DNA from: Yamadazyma tenuis
Lineage: Eukaryota; Ascomycota; Pichiomycetes; Serinales; Debaryomycetaceae
Reading direction: 5' to 3'
Length of the DNA: 64,000 nt
NCBI RefSeq assembly: GCF_029203305.1
Contig: NC_089463.1
Location: 1,195,001-1,259,000, forward strand
This document shows, piece after piece, positions 26,339 through 35,476 of this stretch; position 1 is the first letter of the stretch, and each line of letters starts with the position of its first letter. A model generated the notes under the pieces. It worked only from the letters and a program-made list of their open reading frames with translations. It was not told the DNA's origin and did no database searches. The position numbers and the translations under genes are program-made.

Positions 26339-27985
26339 TTAAGCCCAAATAAGGGTGATCAACTCCCACCCCTTTAACTTCGGGTACTCCGGTTCAGGAT
26401 AAAGTTCAATATCCTTGAAAATACTCTTCAAGTCAACCTTTTTGGGGTCCTGAAACTTAGTTCTTTTGATAATCTTGTATCCACCGTAAAGAATAATGGA
26501 GAATGGAATGATAAAGTACGCTCCAAAGAAAGAACCAAAGTCAAATTGACCGTGGATAAAGTTGGTGAATCCACCTGTCAACAAGAAAAGCACCGAGAAG
26601 AATAAGGAAAACCACGAAGCGAAAACTGTTCCCTTGAACTTGTAGGGTAAGAGTTCTCTGCTGTATCCTTGAGCTTTGAAAGCCCTCATCATTCCAATGT
26701 GGTTGACGGAGATAAGAATCCAGTTCAAAAGAGTATTTGAAGAAGTGATATTTTGGAACCAAGAGAACACAGTATCAGAACCGGAACTGACTGACATATA
26801 AGCCAATGGAATGAAAGCACAAGCAAAAGTGACACCCACCCATGGTAATCCATGTTTGTTAACTTTTAAGAATATCTTTGGTGCTTGACCCTTTGCAGCC
26901 AATGCGAATAAAGTTCTTGAAGCTTTGATAATGTTCAAGTTTCCAGCACTAAAAGCAGAAGTACAAACAATAGCATTGATGTAATGAGGCAATACCTTCA
27001 CTTGCCCTTGCATAGCGACTACAAATGGCGAGGCTGCTGCAGTTCCATTAGGCGACGCAATTGTTTCGTTATTCGATGGGACGATCAACGTCAACACGAA
27101 AACAGTGAGAAGGTAAAGAGTAAACACTCTGTAAAATACTCTCTTTGCGGCCCTGAAGATTGCTCTTCTTGGATGTTCGGCTTCACCAGACAATAAACCA
27201 ATGGCTTGTACACCTGCGTAAGCATAAACAACAGAACTAAGGGCTTTCCAGAAACCAGCAAAGTGTCCCAAACTACCAGTTGTGTACTTTTCCACAAATG
27301 GACCAGGGTCTTTCCAGTATCTGAATCCAATTCTGTCCCCAGTTCCACCCAAGTCAATAACAAGACCGGTTACTATCAATATGACAATCAAAGTAAGCTT
27401 CAAGATTCCAAAAACAAATTCAATTTCACCGTACCACCTCACATTATAAGCATTGGTGGCAATACAAGCAATAGCAAAAATAGTGATAAAGATAGCTGGA
27501 CTCAAATCGGTCCAATATTGCACCACCACGGCAGCAGCAGAAAGCTCATTTGGAATACATGATGAATAAATGTCAGTCCACCCCATCATAAATCCAAGAG
27601 CCTCATCAACAAAATGTTCAGAATGTCTAACGTAACCACTGGTGACGGGCATAAAACAAGCACATTCGGTGATACACATTTGGTTAGCACCGACAACGAG
27701 ACCGACAACAAGATAGGCAAGTAGAATTCCAACGGGCCCAGCGTTGGCTAAGGTACCACCAGAAGAAAGGAACAAACCGGTTCCAAAGACCCCTACAAGT
27801 GTAATCATTCCCAAATGTCTGGAATTAAGAGCCTTACTTAACGTTCTTTCATGATGGAGATGATCGAAATACTCATCACCTGAATCACTGGCATTATCGT
27901 TCAAGGAACCGATATCAGCTTCGGTTGCATAAACGACTGGCTGTTTCTTCTCTTTTTCTTGGCTACTAAGTATGGAAGCAGACAT
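26339..27985 (-). CDS. Amino-acid permease (YAT/APC family), copy B
   Basis: A 548-residue permease, a tandem paralogue of copy A with the same architecture and ends (YPEPEYPKLKGWE). Protein differences cluster in the N-terminal tail and in residues around TM3 and TM6-7 (for example SCIPNELS against SIMPSELS, and GNLNIIKAS against ANIGIIKAS). Identity over TM8 and over the last transmembrane segments is almost complete at DNA level, whereas intervening parts differ at many third positions. This indicates partial homogenisation by gene conversion. GATAAG lies at 28045-28050, about 60 bp before the ATG, with others near 28368 and 28397. It may differ from copy A in substrate. Confidence 0.85.
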   Translation of the reverse strand: MSASILSSQEKEKKQPVVYATEADIGSLNDNASDSGDEYFDHLHHERTLSKALNSRHLGMITLVGVFGTGLFLSSGGTLANAGPVGILLAYLVVGLVVGANQMCITECACFMPVTSGYVRHSEHFVDEALGFMMGWTDIYSSCIPNELSAAAVVVQYWTDLSPAIFITIFAIACIATNAYNVRWYGEIEFVFGILKLTLIVILIVTGLVIDLGGTGDRIGFRYWKDPGPFVEKYTTGSLGHFAGFWKALSSVVYAYAGVQAIGLLSGEAEHPRRAIFRAAKRVFYRVFTLYLLTVFVLTLIVPSNNETIASPNGTAAASPFVVAMQGQVKVLPHYINAIVCTSAFSAGNLNIIKASRTLFALAAKGQAPKIFLKVNKHGLPWVGVTFACAFIPLAYMSVSSGSDTVFSWFQNITSSNTLLNWILISVNHIGMMRAFKAQGYSRELLPYKFKGTVFASWFSLFFSVLFLLTGGFTNFIHGQFDFGSFFGAYFIIPFSIILYGGYKIIKRTKFQDPKKVDLKSIFKDIELYPEPEYPKLKGWELITLIWA

Positions 27986-29082
27986 TTTTCTAATTGGAAA
28001 TTTCTATACTACCGGCATAAGAGGGAGGTCAACACTTTATAACTGATAAGAACAATCCTGCTTACGGGGAATTATTGGAAACCTTCCACAATCACTGCTC
28101 CCACCTTCTCGATCCGGAAATTTGAGCTTGATAGGAAAACTCTCCGATTTTTGCCATGCGGCTCTGTTTTTGCATGTATTGCCTTGTAACTTACATAAGA
28201 ATATTTTATTAGGCTACCTTGCATTCGGTCTACGGCGATTGATTCATGATTGTTAACGGGTACACTCAACACTCTCTGTCTAAACTGAATAAAGGATATC
28301 TAACTTATAAGAGTTTGGGTGGCAGCTAATGTTTGGGGTAGGTGTTTCATTGCTCAACTATGCGTACGATAAGTTGTTCATAATATTGAAAATCGCGATA
28401 AGGAAGAACCGATTGCAGATCCTCATGTCAATCTAAATGTCGTGCAATACATGAGAAACTCAAAAAAGTAACTGAGTGAGGTTCTTGCGCCCTGAATTTT
28501 TTCATCCCTCTTCGTAGCATACTCTCATATCTCCGTTGACCCATTTAACTTATGTACGTGGTGTGGATTATTTTCTAGTAATTGTCGTGTCTCCTTTTTT
28601 AACAGCATGGTGGATTCGAGAAACGTGGTTTCAGCTTCTGTCGTCGTCCATTGCATAACTGTGGATAATCTGTCAATTCTCGGGTTTTTGCGACATCCTG
28701 CTTATAAATATTGCAGGGGCTATCTCAACCCAATACAATAACAGCAGAGACTGGGGCCGATTTCAGTGCCCACACTTTTACTGACCTGATTTCTTTTGCA
28801 TTTATCTTGCCACTACCCTTATTACATTACATTCGACAACTACTAATAGCTGTGAATGTAATTTGTATTTTACCTCATACCCAATAATTTGAAACTGTGG
28901 TTGAGGCTTATGTTAAAATATAACAACCCTGCGCAATATAAGGTTACATTTTTGCAGAAAGATAACAAAAAAGGGTCAACAAAAATAATTCGTTAAAGTA
29001 CGACTTGAAAAATGGAACTTTCGTTTGGCTAGCAGCTCTTCGCCTCGAGTTGAAAAATATTTTTAACCAATGGTCAAATTTG

Positions 29083-29240
29083 GCAGGGAGACTTTCCTCA
29101 AGCCAGGTAGATCTTTGCCGGAGACTTTTCTCCAACCCATGGGTAAATCTTCATCGGAGACTTTTCTCCAACCCATGGGTAAATCTTCATCGGAGACTTT
29201 TCTCCAACCCATGGGTAAATCTTCATCGGGGACTTTTCTC
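29083..29240. repeat. 36-bp minisatellite, about four units
   Basis: Three exact-looking copies start at 29119, 29155 and 29191. A partial fourth starts at 29227, and a degenerate copy precedes at about 29083. Each unit starts CGGAGACTTTTCTCC and contains the palindrome ACCCATGGGT. The period is a multiple of three, so several frames stay open on both strands (minus strand: DEDLPMGWRKVS repeated). Confidence 0.85.
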
Positions 29241-30134
29241 ATTGTTGTCTGCCTTTCGTCCACTCTCTTCAAAGATGTTGGTGTATTCAAGTGCGGAGCA
29301 AACCGGCACACAATTCGTCCTTTTTTAAAAACGAGTGGCTTATCTGCCGGTATGCCATTATAGCTTCAGTGAACTCTGCTGATGAAAAACTAACAGCTTT
29401 ATAGAGATAACTTGAAGACCTGAGGCTTATTGTTCCCTCAGAGGTCAAAATGCTATTACCTACCTTGCACTCTATTACTAGTTGACAAGGAAAGACTAGC
29501 ATTACTACTCTCTTTTTTCATCTCTACTGATTTCTTCTTCTCTTCTAACAATAGGTAGGAGAATGATATTTTAGATACACTGGAAGAATCCTAATTGGAG
29601 GGTTTTCGAGCTATGTTGTAATTTGTTATATCCATGCTGAAGTTGCCTTTGCCTACAGATGTCAGCGAATTCTCAGATTTCGACATTTGTGGACTTGGCT
29701 TTCCTTTGATAAAACTCTTCGCAAATATCAATTTCTAAACTGCGACAAGAATGTAGTCATCAGGATCCCCTATGTTGTCTAAGTGCCTTAATTTCCCCAT
29801 TTTGGCAACCATCAAAGCTCAAAAACTTGGTGGTAGCTTTTATTTTTTGTATCAGGATACCCTTTTGAACCCGCTTTTAGTAATTTTTTTAGAAAACAAA
29901 TACACATCTCTACTAGAACGGTGAAAATCGATGCCGAAACCTTAGAGCTACTGTATACAATTGTAGCTCCAGTAGCGATCTTCTCCAAGGAAACTGGAGT
30001 GGTTTTGAAATGTGTTGATTTTTTTGTTGAAAATTACCAGATTTGGGTGCAAAAGGGCACTTCTAAAACATACACTCAGGAATATTTTCACACATTTGAG
30101 CTTAGACCACCACACTAACCATAAACATGGAAGC

Positions 30135-30142
30135 TATAAATA
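30135..30142 (+). promoter_or_regulatory. TATA box of the alpha-pheromone gene
   Basis: TATAAATA 83 bp upstream of ATG 30225, in a region otherwise without coding potential. A pheromone response element (TGAAACA) was not found in the adjoining sequence that I read. Confidence 0.5.
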
Positions 30143-30224
30143 TCTTAATGAACTCCCAGCTTCTGTTTATCTCTTCATCACCTAAAACAAGTTCTACCTT
30201 TGATTCAGTCTAATAACATTGACA

Positions 30225-30662
30225 ATGAGATTATCTACTATCCTTACTTTAGCCCTTACCTCCAAGTTTGTTTTCAGTGCCCCAGTTGAAAAAGTCAAGA
30301 GGGAAGATGGTTTAGACGTTCCTGATGAAGCCATAATTGCTGTATATCCTATTGACGAGTACAAACAACCATTTTACGCTGAAGCCGATGGTCAAAACTA
30401 TGTTGTCATTCTCAATACCACTGCTTTAGGTGAAGCTGATCTTGCCAAAAGAGATGCTGACGCTTTCAGTTGGAACTACAGATTAAAGTGGCAGCCAATT
30501 TCCAAGAGAGACGCAGATGCTGATGCTGATGCTGACGCTTTCAGTTGGAACTACAGATTGAAGTGGCAGCCAATTTCCAAGAGAGACGCTGATGCTGATG
30601 CTGATGCTGATGCTGATGCTTTCAGTTGGAATTACAGATTAAAGTGGCAGCCAATCTCTTGA
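30225..30662 (+). CDS. MFALPHA: Alpha-type mating pheromone precursor, three peptide copies
   Basis: A 145-residue prepropheromone. There is a signal peptide (MRLSTILTLALTSKFVFSA), then a pro-region with one N-glycosylation site (NTTA) and KR sites. Three repeats follow, each Lys-Arg (Kex2 site), an (Asp-Ala)n spacer trimmed by a Ste13-type dipeptidyl aminopeptidase, and the identical 13-mer FSWNYRLKWQPIS. Spacers hold 2, 5 and 6 Asp-Ala pairs. The Trp-rich start and Gln-Pro near the end resemble the S. cerevisiae alpha factor layout (WHWLQLKPGQPMY). The stop follows the third copy directly. The frame opens at TTG 30219, but ATG 30225 is the start. The product signals MATalpha identity to MATa cells through a Ste2-type receptor. 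Confidence 0.95.
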   Translation: MRLSTILTLALTSKFVFSAPVEKVKREDGLDVPDEAIIAVYPIDEYKQPFYAEADGQNYVVILNTTALGEADLAKRDADAFSWNYRLKWQPISKRDADADADADAFSWNYRLKWQPISKRDADADADADADAFSWNYRLKWQPIS

Positions 30663-31122
30663 GCCAAGGGTTTTTAGTTTGGTTTGGGATCTTCTTAGGT
30701 TCCCGCTCTTGTACGTTTCACTTTTCAATTGTTTTTTGTATTCTAAATGAATGCTTTTTAAGCTAAACGTAGATTTGAGAGGGCCTTGCACCATCAGAGT
30801 AAATTATTTTATAGCGACTGTGTGGGGTTGAATTGAATATACCAATAAAACATCTTGAACATTCTAAGATTACTATTAGTTCAAGATGCTCAATTATTCA
30901 ACTTCTGTCAATCTTGCAAAACATACCGCATTCAAATTTTCGCATCCATTTTTATCTAAACATCAACCTCTCTATTTCGACTCTTACCTACTTACAAAGT
31001 GTAACTGCATTCTACAAAACTGACATACTACCAAGGATTTCGGTTTATCGACTGCAAACCCCTTTCTACAATCTCATTTGAACCCCTCTATATTACATTT
31101 ACTAAATAAGTTAAATCATTCT
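30663..31122. other. Convergent intergenic region
   Basis: 460 bp between the pheromone and SUR7-family stop codons. AT-rich, with only a TTG-initiated 82-codon frame, judged non-coding. No RNA gene recognised. Confidence 0.4.
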
Positions 31123-31947
31123 TCATTGGGTTCTCCTGAGGAAGAATTTGCTCTTCTTTTGCTCTGGTGGGGGTGCGTATTGTTGAGCATAAGGATCGTA
31201 TTGAGTATCATTGTAAATCACGTGGTCGTTACGAGATGACTCAGAAGAGGCTGCTTTTACCTCAGAATGAGCTTCGTGATCATCACGTCCGCTGTAAAGC
31301 TTCTTACTCGCTCCGCGACCAGCAACAAAGCACATCCACAAGAAGCTCAACAACAAACAGGCGACAGCAGCCCAGGTTATTCCAAACATCACAGAGCTGA
31401 CACTGCTAGTGAAACCAGCCTTGTTAAAAGCGTTTCTTCCCTTGATATGAGCAGCAGTGTTGAGCGCAGCACCTGCAGTGGTGAATAATAAGGAAACACC
31501 AGCTGCAATAGAACCCAAGATACCGGTTATAAATCCCAGGAGACAGCAGGATAATACGGTTGGAATAATAGCAAGAATTGCAAACACAATTCCAATCAAG
31601 AAGAAAGCGTAAGCAAATCTTGATAAATAGTAGTACGTTTTTCTGTGCTTGATGAATTCCTGGGGTAGGTTCTCAGCAGAGCCAAAGTTATCTTTTGGAG
31701 AGTAGGGAAAAGCAGCCTTCGTGCTTGTGCAGTCATAGTTTCTACCATTCTGTTCTCCACAAAGAGAATACAAGGTCCATCTGGCCTTATCCCAAGGTGC
31801 ATTAAAACTACTGGAGTCGACTTCACTCCAGTAAAATTTTCCTAGCACACCCGAAGGGTTGGCACCTGCTAAGTTGACAAAGAACAACAATAAAGCAGCA
31901 CCAAGTAATAAAATAACGGGGACAAACGTGAATACTCTTCTTAACAT
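31123..31947 (-). CDS. SUR7/PalI-family eisosome membrane protein
   Basis: A 274-residue four-span membrane protein. TM1 is at residues 7-28. An extracellular loop follows with the family motif (WTLYSLCGEQNGRNYDC, the paired cysteines of Sur7 proteins) and AFPYSP. TM2-TM4 lie at about 108-215. The cytoplasmic C-tail is charged and Tyr/Gln/Pro-rich (QYDPYAQQYAPPPEQ), ending KKSKFFLRRTQ. The family (Sur7, Fmp45, Ynl194c, Pun1) marks eisosomes (MCC domains) and affects wall integrity and sphingolipid balance. Which paralogue this is cannot be settled; size fits the smaller members. Confidence 0.82.
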   Translation of the reverse strand: MLRRVFTFVPVILLLGAALLLFFVNLAGANPSGVLGKFYWSEVDSSSFNAPWDKARWTLYSLCGEQNGRNYDCTSTKAAFPYSPKDNFGSAENLPQEFIKHRKTYYYLSRFAYAFFLIGIVFAILAIIPTVLSCCLLGFITGILGSIAAGVSLLFTTAGAALNTAAHIKGRNAFNKAGFTSSVSSVMFGITWAAVACLLLSFLWMCFVAGRGASKKLYSGRDDHEAHSEVKAASSESSRNDHVIYNDTQYDPYAQQYAPPPEQKKSKFFLRRTQ

Positions 31948-32447
31948 AATGTAAATAATTGAAATTTTGAAAAGATAGGGTCGGGTGCAAGCTTGAATTT
32001 ATAATTTCAGAAAACACGCACTAACTTGGTTGCTTAGCCTTGCATAGTCACACAAGCATTATAAAAGTGAAATTTTGGGTACAAGGCTCAAACAAACATA
32101 TTTCTACAAACGGTTGTTTTGCTAAATTGCTTCTATTTTGGATGGGTCATTTCCAGCAATAGCCTCGTTGCGGCAGACAAAACGTTATGTAAGCAATCAC
32201 CCTAATCCTCACCCTGCGAAAATAAAATTTTCCGTCTCACCACTTGGTTCATGTATAAGGTTTCCTAAATTGGTATGAGATAAGACTGATAATACTTTGA
32301 ATACCCAGTACATTCGTGCTAGCACATTGATAAGAAACTATTGAACCTTAACTACCATCCTTGGTACCATCCCAACATTGCTTAGTTTGGAAACGCATGG
32401 CTGTTGAAGTATAATAAGCATCAACACTTATATTTCATAACGGGGTG
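31948..32447. other. Divergent intergenic region SUR7-family / kinase
   Basis: 500 bp between start codons. AT-rich with scattered A and T runs. No further feature supported. Confidence 0.4.
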
Positions 32448-33620
32448 ATGTCAGCGAAAAGTTTACCTAATCTAGTAGAGTCAATTAAGTTGGACTCTGC
32501 AGCCACCCCACCGAATTCTAAGACAGATAACCCGAAAGCCTTGCCAAGGGAATTCCTCCCGGCCGATGCAGGTGATAAACTGGAACCTTCTGACCCTGAG
32601 GATGATAGTACTGGGAAATTACCCCAAACCCTGGGGGATTATAAGGCAGATGGGAAAGTCTTGTACGAGGGAGCCAATGGAGTCATTGTTAAAGGGGTTG
32701 ACAAAGTCACCAACGAGCTAGTTGTGTTAAAGACAGTTAAGAAACGTTCTCTGGAAACGGCACCAAACTATCAAGCTGCCGTTATGAGAGAGTACAATTT
32801 ATTAAAGCCATTGAAGAACAAGAATATCATAACGATTTTGGATCTTTGCAGAAATAAAGACACCGATGAGCTTTACTTTGTTTTGCCTTATTATCCTCAA
32901 GGCGATTTATTGGACTTTTTGTCAGTTCTTCGGAAGAATAAGAAAACCATCAATTCGAATTTGAAGGACTCAATGTTCAAGCAGATCGTGTGTGGAGTCA
33001 AATATCTCCATCAGAATCAGGTGGCTCATCGTGACTTGAAACCAGAAAACTTTCTTATCAGCGACTCAGGGGACATTAAGATCAGTGATTTTGGATACTC
33101 GATTGATTTAAAACGACTTGACGAAGAGTTTTGGAATTCTTCCAACCCGGTTCTAATTTGTGGAACAAACTCATTCAAAGCTCCTGAAATCTTCCAATGC
33201 GATAAATTGTTGAAGGAAGGTGAAAGCATGGAAAAGGTGAAACAGCTAATGGACTTCAAAGCACTTGATTATTGGGCGTTGGGAATAGTTTACATTCAAC
33301 TTTACTTGATGATAATGCCCTGGAAGACTGCCGACTTTAATGACCCTAACTTCAGGCACTACAAGGCTAATTTCCCCGGATCTGACAACTTGATTTCTAA
33401 CTTGAACAAAGACTTGGAGAATAGTAATGCCAACTATAAATTGAACCCATCTCTCAATGTCTTCAAAGACTTGCATTATGGTGCCAGATTCTATATATTC
33501 AAACTACTCCACCCTTCAAATTCCAAGCGGCTCACGGCGGAACAACTATTGAAATCAGACTGGATGACCCAATCATATGCTAACCCAAAAGAACTCCTAA
33601 CCCTTAAGAAATCCATCTAA
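32448..33620 (+). CDS. Fungal Ser/Thr protein kinase (Npr1/Hal5-like class)
   Basis: A 390-residue kinase from ATG 32448 (the frame opens one codon earlier with GTG). A disordered N-terminus (1-65) precedes the catalytic domain. The Gly-loop is EGANGVIVKG, the VAIK-type Lys is in VVLKTVKK, the catalytic loop is AHRDLKPENFLI, the magnesium motif is SDFGYS, and the APE motif is NSFKAPEIF. A Trp at DYWALGIV and MPWKTADFNDPNF resemble the fungus-specific kinases that regulate nutrient and ion transporters (Npr1, Hal4/5, Rtk1). All catalytic residues are present. The long loop KLLKEGESMEKVKQL after APE is unusual. Exact orthologue unclear. Confidence 0.75.
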   Translation: MSAKSLPNLVESIKLDSAATPPNSKTDNPKALPREFLPADAGDKLEPSDPEDDSTGKLPQTLGDYKADGKVLYEGANGVIVKGVDKVTNELVVLKTVKKRSLETAPNYQAAVMREYNLLKPLKNKNIITILDLCRNKDTDELYFVLPYYPQGDLLDFLSVLRKNKKTINSNLKDSMFKQIVCGVKYLHQNQVAHRDLKPENFLISDSGDIKISDFGYSIDLKRLDEEFWNSSNPVLICGTNSFKAPEIFQCDKLLKEGESMEKVKQLMDFKALDYWALGIVYIQLYLMIMPWKTADFNDPNFRHYKANFPGSDNLISNLNKDLENSNANYKLNPSLNVFKDLHYGARFYIFKLLHPSNSKRLTAEQLLKSDWMTQSYANPKELLTLKKSI

Positions 33621-33681
33621 CAATCACTACAATCACAACTTTCCCTGATAAAACTCTGTACTGTGTAAACTAGGTAGTATA

Positions 33682-34029
33682 TCAATTCAAAGTGTATGAA
33701 TATAAGTTACGAAGCAAATGGCAGTAAGGAATATTTAAAGGGATAAATACGTCCAGGGAAAGGGGAACGTTGTACAAGTAGATGGGTGGTGAGGAAATCT
33801 GATTAGGCACCACAGTATCTGACGTAATAGGGTTGCTACCCGAGGAAGCCTTTGGTTTTCTTCTTGGTTTGGATGAGGGTCTCATGAGTGAAGAATATGT
33901 ATTCTCAAAAGATTCTGGACGTGATTTTGCAGCATTAACGGTTGTTAAGGCTACCAAGTTCAACCCACCAGGAACTTGAAATATGTTAAAGCGATGAAGA
34001 TGTAGACATTTGAAATTCTCCAACCACAT
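33682..34029 (-). CDS. Hypothetical protein, 115 residues
   Basis: An open frame from ATG 34029 (the track opens two codons earlier with TTG). It has a basic central part (KPRRKPKASSGS), a hydrophobic C-terminal third (PPIYLYNVPLSLDVFIPLNIPYCHLL) and no signal peptide. No family recognised. It lies between the convergent kinase stop (61 bp) and the divergent EBP1-like gene (125 bp between ATGs), a gene-sized slot in a compact genome. Real but lineage-specific, or spurious: undecided. Confidence 0.4.
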   Translation of the reverse strand: MWLENFKCLHLHRFNIFQVPGGLNLVALTTVNAAKSRPESFENTYSSLMRPSSKPRRKPKASSGSNPITSDTVVPNQISSPPIYLYNVPLSLDVFIPLNIPYCHLLRNLYSYTLN

Positions 34030-34153
34030 ATACAAGTAGTTTCAATTGCTAGTACACTCCTGAATGCCCCCAGAATAACTAATACCGGTGCACTACTAAT
34101 GCTAATATTATGTAAAATTTTCAGCGAGACTTCGAAACATAAACTCTTGAACG

Positions 34154-35362
34154 ATGTCCACTAAAAGTAAGTATTAGAATTATATGGATTATGTGAATAA
34201 CTACTAACTCCTGCTAGCTACCAAAACCGAAAAAGTCGACTACACTATCGCCAACTCTGATGTTGTGCAAAAATACAAAACCGGTGGTGAAATTTCTAGT
34301 AAAGTCCTCAAGCAAGTCAGAGATTTGGCGGTTGCTGGAAGTAAAACTTTTGACTTGTGCCAGAAAGGTGATGAATTAATGGAAGAAGAATTGTCCAAGA
34401 TTTACAACTCCAAGAAGACATCCCAGATCCTCAAGGGGATTGCCTTCCCAACTTGTGTTAACCCCAACCACATTCCTGCTCATTTTGCACCTCCAACTGC
34501 TGAAGATGAGGCCAACGTTGAATTGAAGGAAGGTGACGTGGTGAATATCATGCTTGGTGTCCAGATTGATGGGTTTCCTGCCATTGTGGCTGAAACCGTT
34601 GTTATAGGTGAATCTGAATCATCTCCTATTGAAGGTAAGAAAGCTGATTTATTGCACTCAGCTTGGAATGCCAGCGAGGCTGCCATCAGAACTTTCAAAC
34701 CAAATGCAAGAAACTGGGATGTCACTCAAATCGTTGACAAGGTTGCCAAGGTATTTGACACCACCCCTGTGGAAAGCATGATGTCTCACAATCAACAAAG
34801 AAACGTGTTATATGGTCCTAAAGAAATCATATTGAACCCAACAAAAGAAAACAAAAGTCAACTGGACACCCACAGATTCGAAGAAAATGAAGTTTATGGA
34901 TTGGATATTTTGATCTCTACTTCTACTGATGGTAAAGTCAAGGAGTCCAAGTACAAGACTAGTTTGTACAAGTTAACTGGTAACTCTTATTCTTTGAAAT
35001 TGAAGACTTCCCATCAAGCTTTGGGAGAGTTCAAGAGCAAGGCCTCGGGTCTTTTCCCCATGAATGTCAAGAAGCTTGAAGATATCAGAAAATCCAGAAT
35101 GGGATTAATTGAGTGTGTCAGCCACCAAGTGTTGTTGAGTTACGATGTCATGACTGAAAAGGAAGGTGAATTCATTGCCCAATACTTCACCACCTTCGGT
35201 ATCACCAAGAACGGTATTGTTAAGTTCACCTCTCCAACCTTCAACCCAGCTTTGTACAAAACCGACAAAAAGATTGAGGATGCAGGGATATTGGAATTGA
35301 TTGCCAAGCCATTGAAGACCAACACCAAAAAGAAGAACAAGAAGCCTGCTGAAAACAAGTAA
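34154..35362 (+). CDS. EBP1/PA2G4-type methionine-aminopeptidase-fold protein, spliced
   Basis: Two exons: 34154-34166 and 34218-35362, giving 385 residues. Exon 1 encodes MSTK plus one base; the join makes MSTKTTKTEKVDYTIANSD, which continues into YKTGGEISSKVLKQVRDLA, the conserved start of the pita-bread fold. The frame is exact (1158 nt). The Lys-rich C-terminus (KKKNKKPAENK) and SRMGLIECVSHQVLLSYDV match the PA2G4/EBP1 (proliferation-associated, curved-DNA-binding) family. It binds ribosomes at the peptide exit site and lacks peptidase metal ligands in known members. S. cerevisiae has the related Arx1, but this one is closer to EBP1. The ATG stands downstream of the divergent 115-residue ORF. 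Confidence 0.88.
34167..34217 (+). other. 51-nt spliceosomal intron
   Basis: Donor GTAAGT at 34167-34172, branch point TACTAAC at 34202-34208, acceptor TAG at 34215-34217 (about 10 nt from the branch A). It splits codon 5 after its first base. The frame is closed without removal (an in-frame stop follows). Confidence 0.92.
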
Positions 35363-35476
35363 ACCAAGTAAGATTTTTTTATGTCTTTAGCGAAATAAAA
35401 AGTAGAGCCGATTGTCTCACATTTGGCGCTGATCTGGAAATTTTAGATTTACATAGCTTTACACAACTTCAAAAAA

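Larger units (their letters stand above)
27986..30224. other. 2.2-kb gene-poor region upstream of alpha-factor gene
   Basis: No gene supported. It contains GATAAG sites (28045-28050, 28368-28373, 28397-28402) serving permease B, a promoter-like TATAAATA near 28703 with no long frame behind it, a 36-bp minisatellite at about 29083-29240, and TATAAATA at 30135-30142, the likely core promoter of the pheromone gene (83 bp before its ATG). A 65-codon frame at 29921-30118 begins with GTG and is not considered a gene. Confidence 0.5.

Noticed and set aside
29063..29311. 82-codon minus-strand frame over the minisatellite
   Set aside because: Open only because the repeat unit is 36 bp; frames on both strands are open there, so openness is no evidence of coding.
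29921..30118. 65-codon frame before the pheromone gene
   Set aside because: It starts with GTG; the only downstream ATG options are out of frame or late. It sits in the promoter region with no domain.
30833..31081. 82-codon plus-strand frame after the pheromone gene
   Set aside because: TTG start, AT-rich random-like composition, no domain.
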